NCBI RefSeq assembly: GCF_014529535.1
Contig: NW_023503409.1
Coordinates: 8,494,390 to 8,558,389 of the forward strand
Direction: 5' to 3'
Source of the DNA: Bradysia coprophila
Taxonomy: Eukaryota; Arthropoda; Insecta; Diptera; Sciaridae
Length of the DNA stretch: 64,000 bases
Positions 1-11,265 of this stretch are shown here, piece after piece. Position 1 is the stretch's first letter; the number at the start of each line of letters is the position of its first letter. Below the pieces are notes generated by a model. That model ran no database searches. It had not been told where the DNA came from and saw nothing but the letters and a program-made list of their open reading frames with translations. A program made the translations under genes and the position numbers.

Positions 1-673
1 CGGTGTGCCCTTGTACACAACGAGAATGTTGGCTCAATCGTAATAATTTCTGCGGTGGATCCATCGATTCCAGTGATGCAAATAATTTTCAATTTCAGTA
101 AGTACAGCTTTTGGATACCACACGCTTCTACGTCTCGTCCGTTGCCAGTACCTACTCGCATGGAATTGGTATCAAGAGCAACAATGGCCGATAATGTTCA
201 GCGATTGACTTTCGAAATAAGTGGTCCCGATCACATGGGTTTGTTCATCTCACCGAAATTAGGAAACAAAGTTATTGACTGGACGCCTTTAGACATTGTT
301 CAGAAAAACGTGCCAAAATGGGGGGAACGGTAAGTTTTACGAAAGCAGTAAGAGAAACTCATTCACAAGTATGGCTTTCGTTAGGACATCGTACTTTGTA
401 TTTTTGGGACATGGGGGAACAAACACACCAATTGAATTCTTTATCGACGTTCAGGTATCTTTTGGAAATAAATTGCCAAAATGTGTGAAAATTCTATGGA
501 AGTAATTTCAGGGAAACAATACAACCGATGGAATAGTTGACATGGCAATTGTTGGCCACTATACACATTATGACGAGTTGGAAAGTGCCGAATTGCAAAC
601 TTTTATAAAAAGCTTTCCGGAATGGACACAAATGACACATTGGATGAGTACGTACGAGGGCTGGGTGTTTTAA
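1..673 (+). CDS. ERMP1/Fxna-like M28 metallopeptidase, copy A (3' part only)
   Basis: These are the last four exons of a gene cut by the left edge: 1-39, 99-329, 385-454 and 512-673, with TAA at 671-673. All joins use GT-AG and keep frame. The protein reads GVPLYTTRMLAQS, then SKYSFWIP, ISGPDHMGLF, IEFFIDVQ and VGHYTHYDE. It aligns segment by segment with the C-terminal lumenal region of copies B and C in this window. The M28 catalytic domain and the membrane segments would lie left of the window. ERMP1/Fxna proteins are ER-membrane zinc peptidases. The stop is followed by a polyadenylation signal AATAAA at 700-705. The gene is on the opposite strand to copies B and C, so the cluster is not a simple head-to-tail array. 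Family assignment is firm through the paralogues; substrate is unknown. Confidence 0.85.
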
Positions 674-877
674 AAAGTCGAAAAGTGCTCGAGCTTTACA
701 ATAAATGATTGAAATAAAAAATCGGAGTTTCTTAGTCGTGATTTCCACTTACGGAAAAAACACTCCGTTTTCTCTTTAACCTGTCACATGCGGCTATTCA
801 TCTTTTATCGACATCTTTAACTACGACAAAAATAATTAGAAGGTCTGGGCCGTATGATAAAAAATGTTAAAAAATTG

Positions 878-1180
878 AAGTACAAGATTTGAAATTAACA
901 GATTAAAAATTCTTGATCGATGGAAGTAATAAGCCCGTTTAATCAAGGCTATAAACTTTGAGGATCACAATTGATGATAAAATGGCGGATTTCATGTGAT
1001 GATTCTCTTCGCCCGGATAATGTAGTGAATTTTTTCTGTATGTAAAATCATAAGAAGTGGTGTGTTCCCGCTTATCTAATAAAATGGCGATCTGTGTGAC
1101 CTTGACCTTCCACAAAATTTAAAACCTTGCGTTTAATAATACTGGTCATATGCTTGCCGTCTGTAACATAACAAGTTAAA
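878..1180 (-). repeat. Short interspersed element interrupted by a second element
   Basis: Bases 878-930 and about 1133-1165 are, on the minus strand, two halves of the repeat also seen at 51036-51230 and 52535-52702 (words such as AAATCTTGTACTTC and GGCAAGCATATGACCAG). They are separated by about 190 bp of another element (944-1129), so the second inserted into the first. Confidence 0.6.
944..1129. mobile_element. hAT-like non-autonomous element with 8-bp duplication CGTTTAAT
   Basis: The element starts CAAGGCTATA and ends AAAACCTTG. It is flanked on both sides by CGTTTAAT (936-943 and 1130-1137). Its interior (GATAAAATGGC, AAAATCATAAGAAGTGGTGTGT) matches the left arm of the large foldback at 33321-34938, so it is a short relative of it. 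An 8-bp duplication with CAAGG ends fits the hAT superfamily. No transposase is encoded. Confidence 0.65.
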
Positions 1181-1405
1181 CAATAAGGCGTAGTTTAGCT
1201 AAACGGAGCCTAAAAAGAGAGGGTGGAAATCAATGGCTCCTCGGCGTTTTCCAAACTTTCATCAAGAGAAACGTGGAGAGAGTGGTTGAACTCACTCGTA
1301 CATGTAGAATGGAAGAAATGAAAAGCGAGACGCTATTGTTATGTGGAACGAATAAACAATAAATCGACGGAAGCAAGCAAAACCCACGAAATATAAAGAT
1401 TTATT

Positions 1406-1537
1406 AGACCCGTACGAAGTACTGGAGTCTTATAGGTTTACGCATACGTTTGTAACACGTCGAATTGGACTCCCTGAGTAAGAGGAAACCTATTGTGGTT
1501 GTCTAGAGATGTCAAATCAGTGAAGAAAAAAAATGTC

Positions 1538-1568
<31 letters not shown>

Positions 1569-2620
1569 TTTCTAACTTGAGTAAAACACATCCGATTTCT
1601 AAAATTCTTTTTTTCCCCGTTTGGTATTATCAAAAGACAGGCTAAGTTCGAAGATGGGTGATTTCGGATCGACCTCTCCGGAGCTGGGGCCCAATAAGTG
1701 CCTAAGTGTTTTCGACGATATCTCCAAACATTTGAGCACTACACTTGTCAGTGATATGTCAAATAAAAGGTATTTACAATACCGATCGACAATAAAAAGT
1801 TTATGGAAATCGGATGACCGACTCGTGAGTTAGACCCCTTGGTGTGGAACAGGCACAGGGCGGCAAGCAGTTTTTGCTTGTAGGTCGGCCACATTTGAAC
1901 ATATTTCGTCTGTTTTAGCTTTATTAGATAGGTATTGACCGTACTAATCAGGGAAAAAAAAGTTTATGAAAATATGTTCACCGGAGCGTGAGCTAGGTCT
2001 CTTGGAGTGAGCTCTTATCTGGCTACTCGGCCGTACAGTGAAAGTGGAGTATTTTGTCAATATCTCGAGTAAATTTTGACCGAATTTCATGATTTTTTTT
2101 TTGTTTGAAAGGTATTAACGAATGTAAAGCGTCGGTAAAATTTCCGGTCTCCTAACAAAATGGCTGCCGGTGGCCATATTGGATTTTATTAAAAGTCTTG
2201 GGAAAAATGGTACTTAGAGTGTTTCTGTTAACATGGAAATAATTTGTTATGTGTGTGGGGTGTTTCAGACATTCCATATATTGACATCTATATATATCTA
2301 TATTCACCTATATTGAGCTATATACAGGCATATAGAGCTATATAATAGCATATTCATCTGTGAAATGTTTATTTATAGGAAAATATAGGTAAATATAGCG
2401 GTATATAGCTGTTTAAATAGGAATTTATGAAAGTTGACTTCGTACGGGGCTGTCTATATTGCCTCCGGCAATTTATTTGTATATGATAACAAGGCAAAGA
2501 AAGATAATGTAAGTGATTTTAAAGGGCGAATAGCTTTTCATCAGAGAAGAGATTGAAGTATGAGAAATGAAGAGTTTAACATTAAAGGCTTTTGATACTA
2601 ACAGGTGTTTCGTACGGGTC
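1406..2620. mobile_element. GTACGGGGCT-ended repeat, copy 1 (long form)
   Basis: The ends are inverted GACCCGTACGAA-type sequences. Inside are a CTGT/CCGT microsatellite (about 1532-1568), a conserved stretch around AAGTTCGAAGATGGGTGATT, and a second internal CGTACGGGGCT near 2441. The same sequence lies in reverse orientation at 24038-25158; related shorter members are at 19352-20019 and 59003-59995. No long open frame is conserved. Class is unresolved. Confidence 0.6.
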
Positions 2621-2967
2621 GGCATTAGCTATGTTTTTTATTTGAGTTTAGTAAGTCTCACTCAAGGTCGTACGAAGATTCTTACGATCGAGCTTTTCCG
2701 AAACTTTGTTAATTAAAATCACACGAAGATGTAACGAAAGCGATTAGCCTTGGTACCCACATGTAGCTACGTCTATGTACTCACCTTTCAACTCACAAGC
2801 TCATCTTTGTAACGTTCTGTCATTTGGAAACGTGCCCTTCATTTTTAACATTGATTCATCGATCACATTGATGAAGACCGTTGTTCGTGCTAGTGCAAAA
2901 TTTAAATTTTTAGTGTTCGTTGTCCGTTTCATTTGATTTTATTTTCGATATTTATTTAACTGAAACC

Positions 2968-4994
2968 ATGCGCGATCACAACGAAAATATTCAATTCGAT
3001 GAATCAACCAAATTTACACCGAAAAATGCTATTGCGGTAAGTGGTGGTGTGAGGTTAGAATCAACGAATGATCGTTAAAATTTCTATTCTGATCATTAGA
3101 ATCGCAATGAATTCGGAGTGAATTTAGTAGCTGGTCCTATTTCGCTAAACCCATTGAAACGAAAGATCGATGCAAATACCATTGCAGAGGTGACTACACA
3201 CAAAAGAGGTCGCTTCGACAACCTCATCAACACCATGAAATGCATTTCCAAACTTTTGGAAAGCTCTCTGATTCCGACGAAGAATGGGTGAGTTCAAACT
3301 TGATGTTGTTCGGTCGCCTCAGAATATCGATATCAGTTCGTTGCAGATCTTCGTCCACATTTATCGAATCACCAACCTACATGGAAGACGGTCAACTGCG
3401 TCCGTATCAAATAACCGGCCTCAATTGGTTGATTGCATTGCATGAGAACAATTTGGGCGGAATGCTCGCTGATGAAACGGGCCTTGGCAAAACCATACAA
3501 GTCATAGCACTTATCGGATATCTCCAATTAGTTCGCAAAGTGGATGGTAGATATCTTATCATCGTTCCGCTAGCAACGGTAACAAACTGGGAAAGTGAAT
3601 TCCTGCAGTGGTGCCCTTCGCTGAAAGTCGTTTCCATTTACGGCAACGAAAGTGTTCGTCAACAAGTAGTAAATAAGATTCTGAATGTTCGGCCATTCGA
3701 TTGGGATGTTTGCATAACAACATACGAGACGTGCAAGTTGAAGTTTTCCCGGAAATTCTTCGCAACATTTCGTTGGGACTATGTCATTTTGGACGAGGGA
3801 ACGCGAATCAAGAATGAAAAAACTGTGCTGGCGCGGATTATCAGACGTTTAACGGCGAAGCATCGTCTTATTTTGACTGGAATACCATTGAATAACAATC
3901 TACATGAACTGTGGGCGCTGCTCTCGTTTTTAATGCCGAATGAATTCAGTAGTTCCATTGAGTTCTGTGTCTGGTTTGATGACGATGCCTGTCTGGACCA
4001 AGAAGAAACCGTGCTAAATAACTTGTACACGGTTTTACAACCGCTAATGCTGCGCCGCCTAAAATCTGAAGTGGAAAAGATTCCACCGTACGAAGACATA
4101 AATGTTCTGGTGAACATAACTAACTTCCAGCGAGAGTGCTATCGCGAAATTTTGATTGAAAACATGGATATCATCGACGGAACGAATGTCATTAAAAGAG
4201 GTCGATTGAATTCGCTGTTTATGCAATTGCGGAAATGCACAAATCATCCGCACCTATTTTATGGCCCACCATTTCGTCCTAGACGCATAGTCGAAGATTC
4301 GGGGAAAATGATTGTCCTCGATATGATTCTAGCGCAGCTAAAGCGACGAAAGTCCCGCGTTCTGATTTTTAGTCAATTTACAGGCATAATGGACATTATT
4401 GAAAATTATTTAAGTCTCCATCCGGAATACGGTTACTGCCGCATAGACGGTTCCGTCAATATCGACGAGCGCACCAGTCGCATTGCTGAATTTCAAGATC
4501 CCGATTCGAAAAAGTTCATCTTTCTTCTATGCACCAGATCCGGAGGATTGGGTAGGTTTAGAGGTGTAAATTTCTGACGGAAACTTTTCCAACATTTCGT
4601 TCGTCCCATTCCAGGCATCAATTTAACAGCAGCAGATTCAGTAATTATCTACGATTCAGATTGGAATCCTCAAATGGATCTGCAAGCAATATCTCGCGTT
4701 CATCGTATTGGACAAACGAAGGCCGTTCGCGTTTTTCGTTTAATTGCTAAGAATACGGTGGACGAGAAAATGATACAACGAGCCGACATGAAATTGAGAC
4801 TGAGCAATATCGTCATTGAGTCGCACGTGAAATCAAGATCAGTAACTCCCGAAAGGTTCTTACTGAGCACCGTTCGTTTTGGAACGGACACCATCTTATC
4901 GAATGATTCGCATTATGACGGTGTTGAGTGGGATGCTTTAGTGCAGAAAAATAGCCAAATTTTGGTTGATGAAATTTTCAAGAATCAAGTTTAG
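2968..4994 (+). CDS. ISWI-like SNF2 ATPase, short and divergent
   Basis: Exons 2968-3036, 3100-3287, 3347-4551 and 4615-4994 give 613 aa. From about residue 95 to 590 it follows the ISWI ATPase closely: [14 protein letters not shown], Walker A GLGKT (Lys about 134), [28 protein letters not shown] (across the last junction), [10 protein letters not shown] and RVHRIGQ. Upstream, KRGRFDNLI resembles the ISWI region before the ATPase core. ISWI proteins are nucleosome-sliding motors. This one ends about 100 residues after motif VI and has no HAND, SANT or SLIDE domain (ISWI is about 1000 aa). Motif II reads DEGT (about 235-238) instead of DEAH, and motif [11 protein letters not shown] instead of TGTPLQNN, while the motif VI arginines remain. 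The intact multi-exon frame argues against a decayed pseudogene. It may be a specialised paralogue with altered or lost ATP turnover. A polyadenylation signal AATAAA lies at 5127-5132. Confidence 0.88.
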
Positions 4995-5550
4995 TGTCAA
5001 CAACAAAATACTTTTATGTTTGAGACGAAGTATTTTTAACTTTTTATTTGGTTTATTTGGATGTTTTATGTAGGAGGTTATCTCCTTCCATCAATCGAGT
5101 GATTTTGTTTTTTTTTTTTTCTTTTCAATAAATTAACGTGAAAATTCAAAGAAATTTCAAATGGTTTTCATTGTAAACCGCAGATTAAACCTTCTACAAA
5201 CGGCGCGGCATTGGTATTCCGGCATAGTCATTCAATCTGTTAGTTCTCTTGCAAGAGAAACATGTTTCTCATTTCTTAGTTTTGGACATTGTCGTCAATC
5301 TCATCAACAACAGATGATTAGTCGTTTCTGGGAGGTTAATGTCTTCCATCTTTACTGGGTGTCTAGTTCAACATGATTGTTTCGCATGATCGAAGTCGCT
5401 ACTAATCGGTCCATCGAGCATGACCGGTAAGACATATCTATTCAGGCTAGCGGTTTTGTAAAAGATATTGTTGAAATAAAAATGGTGTTCAGTTGTTATA
5501 TCCACAACCAGGTGCGGATCTTCCTATGAACGATTGTCGCGAATGCACGG

Positions 5551-7116
5551 CACGGTGGGGTTGAACAAAACTTAAATAGAGTCGCGACACCACCTCTGAT
5601 TTTTTTTAAATATTCTTATTGAGGGACTCGATTACCATAAGGAGCCACATTCAATTCGCAAAATTTTCCAGCAGTTTCGGAGAACCGGCACTCATGGCCG
5701 TGCGGGACCGACGAGTCTATTTGAATACAGATTGTTATCGCAACGGATAGAGGGACTAATTCTAAGCTAATTCGTATCGAAATGGCTCCTCTCGACAACT
5801 TGACCACGTAGCTACAGCCAGCTAAATTCGAAAATTCGACATCTTTGAATGGTGATATGTCCAAGACGAAGAAAGTTTGAAACTCTTTGAATGGCGATAT
5901 TGGTAGAGGATTCCATGCGCTAATAAACGCCGAGAATGGATTTTACAAAATTTGTCTGAATTGTACAATACTTGAACAATTTTATTGTCACCATCCTCGG
6001 CGAAACTAGGACTCATCTACAATACACAGGTTGACCCTGTCTGCAACAAAACAATAATGCTTGATCAGCCTGCAGTGTAAGCTTTACAACGATACCACAC
6101 TCGCCATACCAGCCTCACAACAAGTATCTGTTACGACATTTTGTGTGCAGCAAGGTCACTCTACGACGAAATTTTCAATTTATTATCTATCTTCAAGTGC
6201 CCGTTCCTTTAGAATGAGTGGTATTGTTATCCATTCTTCATAAATAAGTGGTTTAAGTTATTTGAAGCATTTCTTACAATGATTACGTGTATCTGGAGTC
6301 GGTTAAAGCTGATTTCGCTAGCCATTAGAGGAAATTTACCCTAAAAATATGTGGAAATCAGCATTAACCGACTCCAGATACACGTAATTAATGTAAGAAA
6401 TGCTTCAAATAACTTAAACCACTTATTTATGAAGAATGGATAACAATACCACTCATCCTGAAGGAACGAGCACTTGAAGATGGATGATAAATTGAAAATT
6501 TCGTCGTAGAGTGACCTTGCTGCACACAAAATGTCGTAACAGATACTTGTTGTGAGGCTGGCATGGCAAGTGTGGTATCGTTGTAAAGCTTACACTGCAG
6601 GCTGATCAGGCATTATTGTTTTGTTGCAGACAGGGTCAACCTGTGTATTGTAGATGAGTCCTAGTTTCGCCGAGGATGGTGACAATAAAATTGTTCAAGT
6701 ATTGTACAATTCAGACAAATTTTGTAAAATCCATTCTCGGCGTTTATTAGCGCATGGAATCCTCTACCAATATCGCCATTCAAAGAGTTTCAAACTTTCT
6801 TCGTCTTGGACATATCACCATTCAAACATGTCGAATTTTCGAATTTAGCTGGCTGTAGCTACGTGGTCAAGTTGTCGAGAGGAGCCATTTCGATACGAAT
6901 TAGCTTAGAATTAGTCCCTCTATCCGTTGCGATAACAATCTGTATTCAAATAGACTCGTCGGTCCCGCACGGCCATGAGGGCCGGTTCTCCAAAACGGCT
7001 GGAAATTTTTGCGAACTAAATGTGGTTCCTTATAGTACTCGAGTCCCTCAATAAGAATATAAAAAAATCAGAGGTGGTGTCGCGACTCTATTTAAGTTTT
7101 GTTCAACCCCACCGTG
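5551..7116. mobile_element. Long foldback element FB1 (about 765-bp arms)
   Basis: Left arm 5551-6317 and right arm 6355-7116 are near-identical inverted copies around a 37-bp spacer. The outer ends are CACGGTGGGGTTGAAC and its complement. ACGG directly abuts both ends (5547-5550 and 7117-7120), a possible short duplication. CACGGTG ends recall Transib elements, which normally make 5-bp duplications, so the assignment is tentative. No transposase gene. A transcript through it would fold into a very long hairpin. Confidence 0.75.
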
Positions 7117-7365
7117 ACGGGTCACAAGGTTAAATTTTCTGGTTTTTGTCCCCAGAAAATGCATTAAATCAACGCACTTCAAGCATGAGTGGTACTCTTA
7201 ATAGAGTACTGAAACTGAACAGTGTATCTATTTGACAGCTGTCACTCACAGCAACACCTTTGCTTGATTTAATAAAAAACAGGCCATAGCGCTATTAAGT
7301 TCCGACCATCAGCATCAAAAGATTGTGTGCATCCACCCCTGAACACAACTCATTTTTAATGTTGA

Positions 7366-7586
7366 GGGTAAACCATTATGGTTCGTAAAGTTAGTTCCAT
7401 AGAGTTACACTCGAGAGGTGACAAGGTGGCGCTGTCATTATTTCAACATGTCTGGCTTCCCATATATTTTTGTGGTTTCCTTCGATCGACAGCATCACCA
7501 TGCCACCTCTCGAGTTCCTCTTTGTCACCTCTTTGGTTCGTGCATGTGCCAAAATGTCAAAATTTACGAACCATAATGGTTTACCC
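7366..7586. mobile_element. Inverted-repeat (MITE-like) element
   Basis: The termini are GGGTAAACCATTATGGTTCG and its complement, with a second inner inverted pair around CTCGAGAGGTG. It is 221 bp with no coding potential. No clear target-site duplication was seen. Confidence 0.6.
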
Positions 7587-7889
7587 CTAATACGGGGTGT
7601 GTGAGGATTCACTCATAACAGAAGTTGAACTATCTAAAATTTAATTTTCTTATGATGAGTGCCATGATAGTCTAGACTTACCAAATTTAATTAATTCTAA
7701 TAAATTGAAAGGTTGAACCAATTCGGCTCTTCCACAAACGGCACGGCTGAACTACTCATACTACTCGTTTATTTCTTATTTCAGTTGTTGAATGTATTTT
7801 AGTGTCAGAAACAAAATATTGTACTTCATTACTCCTGGCATGGTAAATTACTATTATTAGTTCTGTCGCTAACAAATAGCCCACATCAA

Positions 7890-10800
7890 CTAGAACAAGT
7901 AGCTAGTGTATGAACACATCCATGGCGTAACGTGAGCCCACGGTGGGAAGCTGTTGATGAAATTTTGAAACTCTGCAGTTTGATATTCATCGTGATGTGT
8001 GTAATGACCGACAGTGGTTAAAGCGATACTTGGCTGAATGGAATTAGCTCTCTGGTGGAAAAACTAGTGTTATGTCCAGTTTGAAACTTAAATATATGCT
8101 CTGCCGTTACCTTAATGTCGATGAAAAAATTGTATTCCAAATTGACTTTGCCCTGGCCAATATAAATGAAATACAACGGGGCGTTCTGAAATTCTGACAC
8201 ACTCTTTGGCAATGATGTGGAAAAGCTCCAGTCTATGATTTCGCTGCCATTTAATGCTCTTAAAAATATTGCCACACGATCGGGACCATTCAGTCGGAAT
8301 CTGAATCTAGTATTTTGATTAGTATCCAGCGCAACAGTTTCTACCAATTCTAAAATTGTTGCCATTGGAAAAACGGGCTTAGCGGATGGTATCCACGTGC
8401 TGTGATAACTAGAAGTGACTAAGAAATTTAGACAAACGAAATGGGAACATGATCAACGTAAACGTACGATTGTTCGATCATCCTAGACATGTACAATGGT
8501 GCTCCACAAAACATTTCATTCTCGCACTCATCTGCTGAGCTTACTTGATTGGCAAATTCGGGCATTAAACTTTCAACAAAGTGATTGCTGTGACGGTCCA
8601 TAGGCAACATAAAATATCCCGAATTATCTCGTCTCACCGATTTGTCGAAGTTGTAAAATTGACGTTCGGTGTGCTGAGTGAAATTTCAATTTCTCTTTCC
8701 ATTAGAATAAGATTTGTGATCGAGCTGTTTTACTCACGAAAATCCAGAATCTTTGCTGCGACAACTGATCTCTGTAGGGGAAACCGAGTGGTGTCGCCAT
8801 TAGAATGATAAAGACGAAAAATACGAACAGAAATCCACACATCCAAATGACTGGCCGTCTAAATATGCAAAGTGTTTGGATCAATTGTCCAGCCAATAGT
8901 ATACCCGTAGAGCCAGCAACTATGGCAACGAGAATTTCCGGATTTGTTGTCGGTCCCGACCGCCCTTGGATCGGTATGAAATTGTCTAAAGAGTAAACGG
9001 CATAGTATGCGTAGAAAAGGAACGGAATCACTTGCCCTATAAAATGAACGAGTATCCAAATAGAACCTGTAATATTGCATGGAGAGATAGCATCAGTGGT
9101 TACGTCTAAATGTACCGCTCCGTACGTACCTCTTGATTGTAATCTGGTTAACAGATTAATGAACGTCGTCAGCGAGTAAAAAATCAAAGCGAACAACAAA
9201 AGGAACGCTGATCTTAATCCCATTCCAGTCATTACCAATATTAATATGATGTAAACGATGCATTGCGAATGGAGAAACATTTGAATGTAGCAACTCAAAC
9301 TAATTGCTTTCTAATTGCATTTTGAATGAATGGTAAATCAAGTTTAAGAAAGAAACCACTGCGGTGTAACAAATCGGCATTTTTTATACCTTGCTCTTGA
9401 ACGACACGTATGTTGCCGGTCCGATACCCAGGCAGAATATTAAAGGGCAATAAAATAAACCGAATACCAGCCATTTATTGGAAAACCAACTCATGGAACG
9501 TGAAACAGCATCGAAAATAGTTGCCAATAAAAGTACAACTCCGATTGCAAGGGCAATTGAGAGTATTTGGATCAAGAAAACCACCGTAAATTCCAGAGTT
9601 AAATGGCACCACTTTAGATCTGAAAGGAATTATGACTTAATATTGCATGCATCTGGGGCTGACCAGTTGTTGTTGATGCTGTTGATGGTTGTTCATTATA
9701 GGTGAAAATACGAACCTAAATTGTTTCTGAAACTTATCAGTGACAATGCAACAGCTACCAGGGCCACTAACGCTACGATAACGTTGATAACTATGGCAAT
9801 TGTCGTGTTATAACTTATCATAAACCATCCAAGGAAGTCATAGAAGACAAGCTTTTCCCCCGGTAGAGTCTAGACAAAAACATAAATTTGAAATCAAAGG
9901 TCAAAAATCAATCCAACAAAGTTACATCGGCAATAGACAACTCAGGTGAGTTCGCAACAGCTCTAGTTAATGCTAAGATATTGTCGCCACCATTCTGGAA
10001 CGTACCGATCGGAATCATATCCGAAATATCATTTCTAGTGTGGTAGACGTATCCGTCTTTATAGACCGCAAAGTCCATGCCTGCATCAGAAGATTCATCA
10101 AAATTTATCGGTAATTCTAAAAAGAATGAAATGACGGCCGACCTGGAATTCTTCCATAATCTCTAAATATTCGGAAGTCCGTGTCCGATGGAATAACACC
10201 GGTTTGGAAGATCTCCTCACCCAACGACGTAGACATTGGACGAGGTGCGACACGGTTGTAATAATTCATCATCCATTGATTGCGTATCGTCGATTGGAAT
10301 AACACTTCCCTGCCACCACTACCAGCCGCATCCATGTTGATAAAAGCTTTAACATTTTGAGCCCATCGGTGCTGTGTGATGAATGCATGCGATCCGTGCA
10401 GTCCATTTTCTTCAGCGCCATTAAACAAGAAAACCACATTATGACGAAACGGTGTGGTACTTTTGGACATAACGCGAAGAGTTTCCATCATAACCGAGAC
10501 AAATGTACACGAATCGCCTCCACCAGGACTCACTGGAACAGAGTCAAAATGTGTATTCAACAGTAAACTGTGCTCTGCGGTCGCATTGGAAGGACTTAGT
10601 CGGACAATGAAGTTTTGAATGTTTTGATAGACCGTTATCATTGTGAACAATTGAAAACTTCCTGAGGCGACCTGAACGTCTATTTCGATGTTGTGGACCG
10701 GATCCTTGTCATTGATTATATCCTGTGCCTGTCTTCGCAGAATTTCAATAGCCACCACCTCATTCAAATGGCTACCAACCACTTTCGGTCCAATGTCTGT

Positions 10801-11265
10801 AATCTCTCGGTTGTAGATCTGCGCTCGCTCACCAATAAATCGATCCGGATGGTTTTGCTGTGCATTTGTATCCGATTATACACAGTGGTTATTTTAAAGA
10901 ATTTTAATTCGGAAAATTCCGAAAATTCTGAAAAAATTCCGAAAAAGTTCTGAAAAATTCGGAAAAATTATTTCAGAATTTTTCAGAAATTTTTCGGAAT
11001 TTTTTCAGAATTTTCGGAATTTTCAGAATTAAAATTCTCTAAAGTAAGCCCTGATTATACATTGATAGATATCACACCATTTTCAGCTTTCGAATACATT
11101 GTTTTACTAACCTCATCTTGCTGTAGAATTCCTGTTGGTAGCGCATTGTAAATAACCAATAGAACGACAGTTAATATCACCCACGGAATGAAAAAGCACG
11201 GACTCCACCATATCGAAAGGGTTTGATGGTTTTTGTTGATTCTAGTCAACTTTTGGTAGAAATTT
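7890..11265 (-). CDS. ERMP1/Fxna-like M28 metallopeptidase, copy B
   Basis: Exons in transcript order: 11112-11265 (5' limit uncertain), 10143-10857, 9926-10080, 9716-9869, 9390-9619, 9130-9310, 8738-9066, 8468-8673, 8111-8399, 7890-8033; about 851 aa. It has an N-terminal membrane helix (WILTVVLLVIY). The M28 peptidase domain carries the zinc-site motifs NTHFDSVP, GGGDSCTF, NGAEENGL, NMDAAGSGG and VYHTRND, then several membrane helices and a C-terminal lumenal region (LNGPDRVAIF, VGHYTHHDE). ERMP1/Fxna are ER-anchored zinc peptidases; substrates here are unknown. The first readable exon has no in-frame ATG, but an acceptor (CATAG) sits exactly where copy C has one (TTTAG), so the start codon is probably in an unlocated upstream exon. 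Intron 1 (10858-11111) contains a hAT-like palindrome. Exon sizes 154, 155, 154, 230, 181, 329 match copy C. Confidence 0.88.
10883..11053. mobile_element. CAGGGC-ended hAT-like palindrome, duplication ATTATACA
   Basis: Lies in intron 1 of ERMP1 copy B. The right end in reverse complement reads CAGGGCTTACTTTAGAG, and the left end CAGTGGTTATTTTAAAG. The 8-bp ATTATACA abuts both sides (10875-10882 and 11054-11061). The interior is an imperfect palindrome made of words like TTCGGAAA, ATTCTGAAA and their complements. No coding sequence. Confidence 0.8.

Larger units (their letters stand above)
674..2967. other. Intergenic, filled with repeats
   Basis: No supported gene between copy A and the ISWI-like gene. 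It holds a nested repeat pair (about 878-1180) and one long copy of the GTACGGGGCT-ended family (1406-2620). The rest is AT-rich unique-looking sequence that presumably includes the promoter of the gene starting at 2968. Confidence 0.6.
4995..7889. other. Intergenic with large foldback and small inverted-repeat element
   Basis: No supported gene. It contains the 1.57-kb foldback (5551-7116) and a 221-bp inverted-repeat element (7366-7586). The small open frames inside the foldback appear twice in mirror image and are a by-product of the palindrome. 7590-7889 is unique-looking AT-rich sequence downstream of ERMP1 copy B. Confidence 0.6.

Noticed and set aside
1530..1570. CTGT microsatellite as a stand-alone locus (also 25002-25035)
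   Set aside because: It is an internal part of the GTACGGGGCT-ended repeat and occurs at the same position in each long copy.
5616..7054. Pairs of 64- and 82-aa frames present twice
   Set aside because: They are mirror copies produced by the foldback FB1, with no recognised domain.
9926..10116. Longer version of ERMP1 copy B exon 3 starting at 10116
   Set aside because: In frame, but it inserts 12 residues absent from copy C; the acceptor at 10081-10082 gives a 155-bp exon identical in length to copy C and restores the PGMDFA junction.
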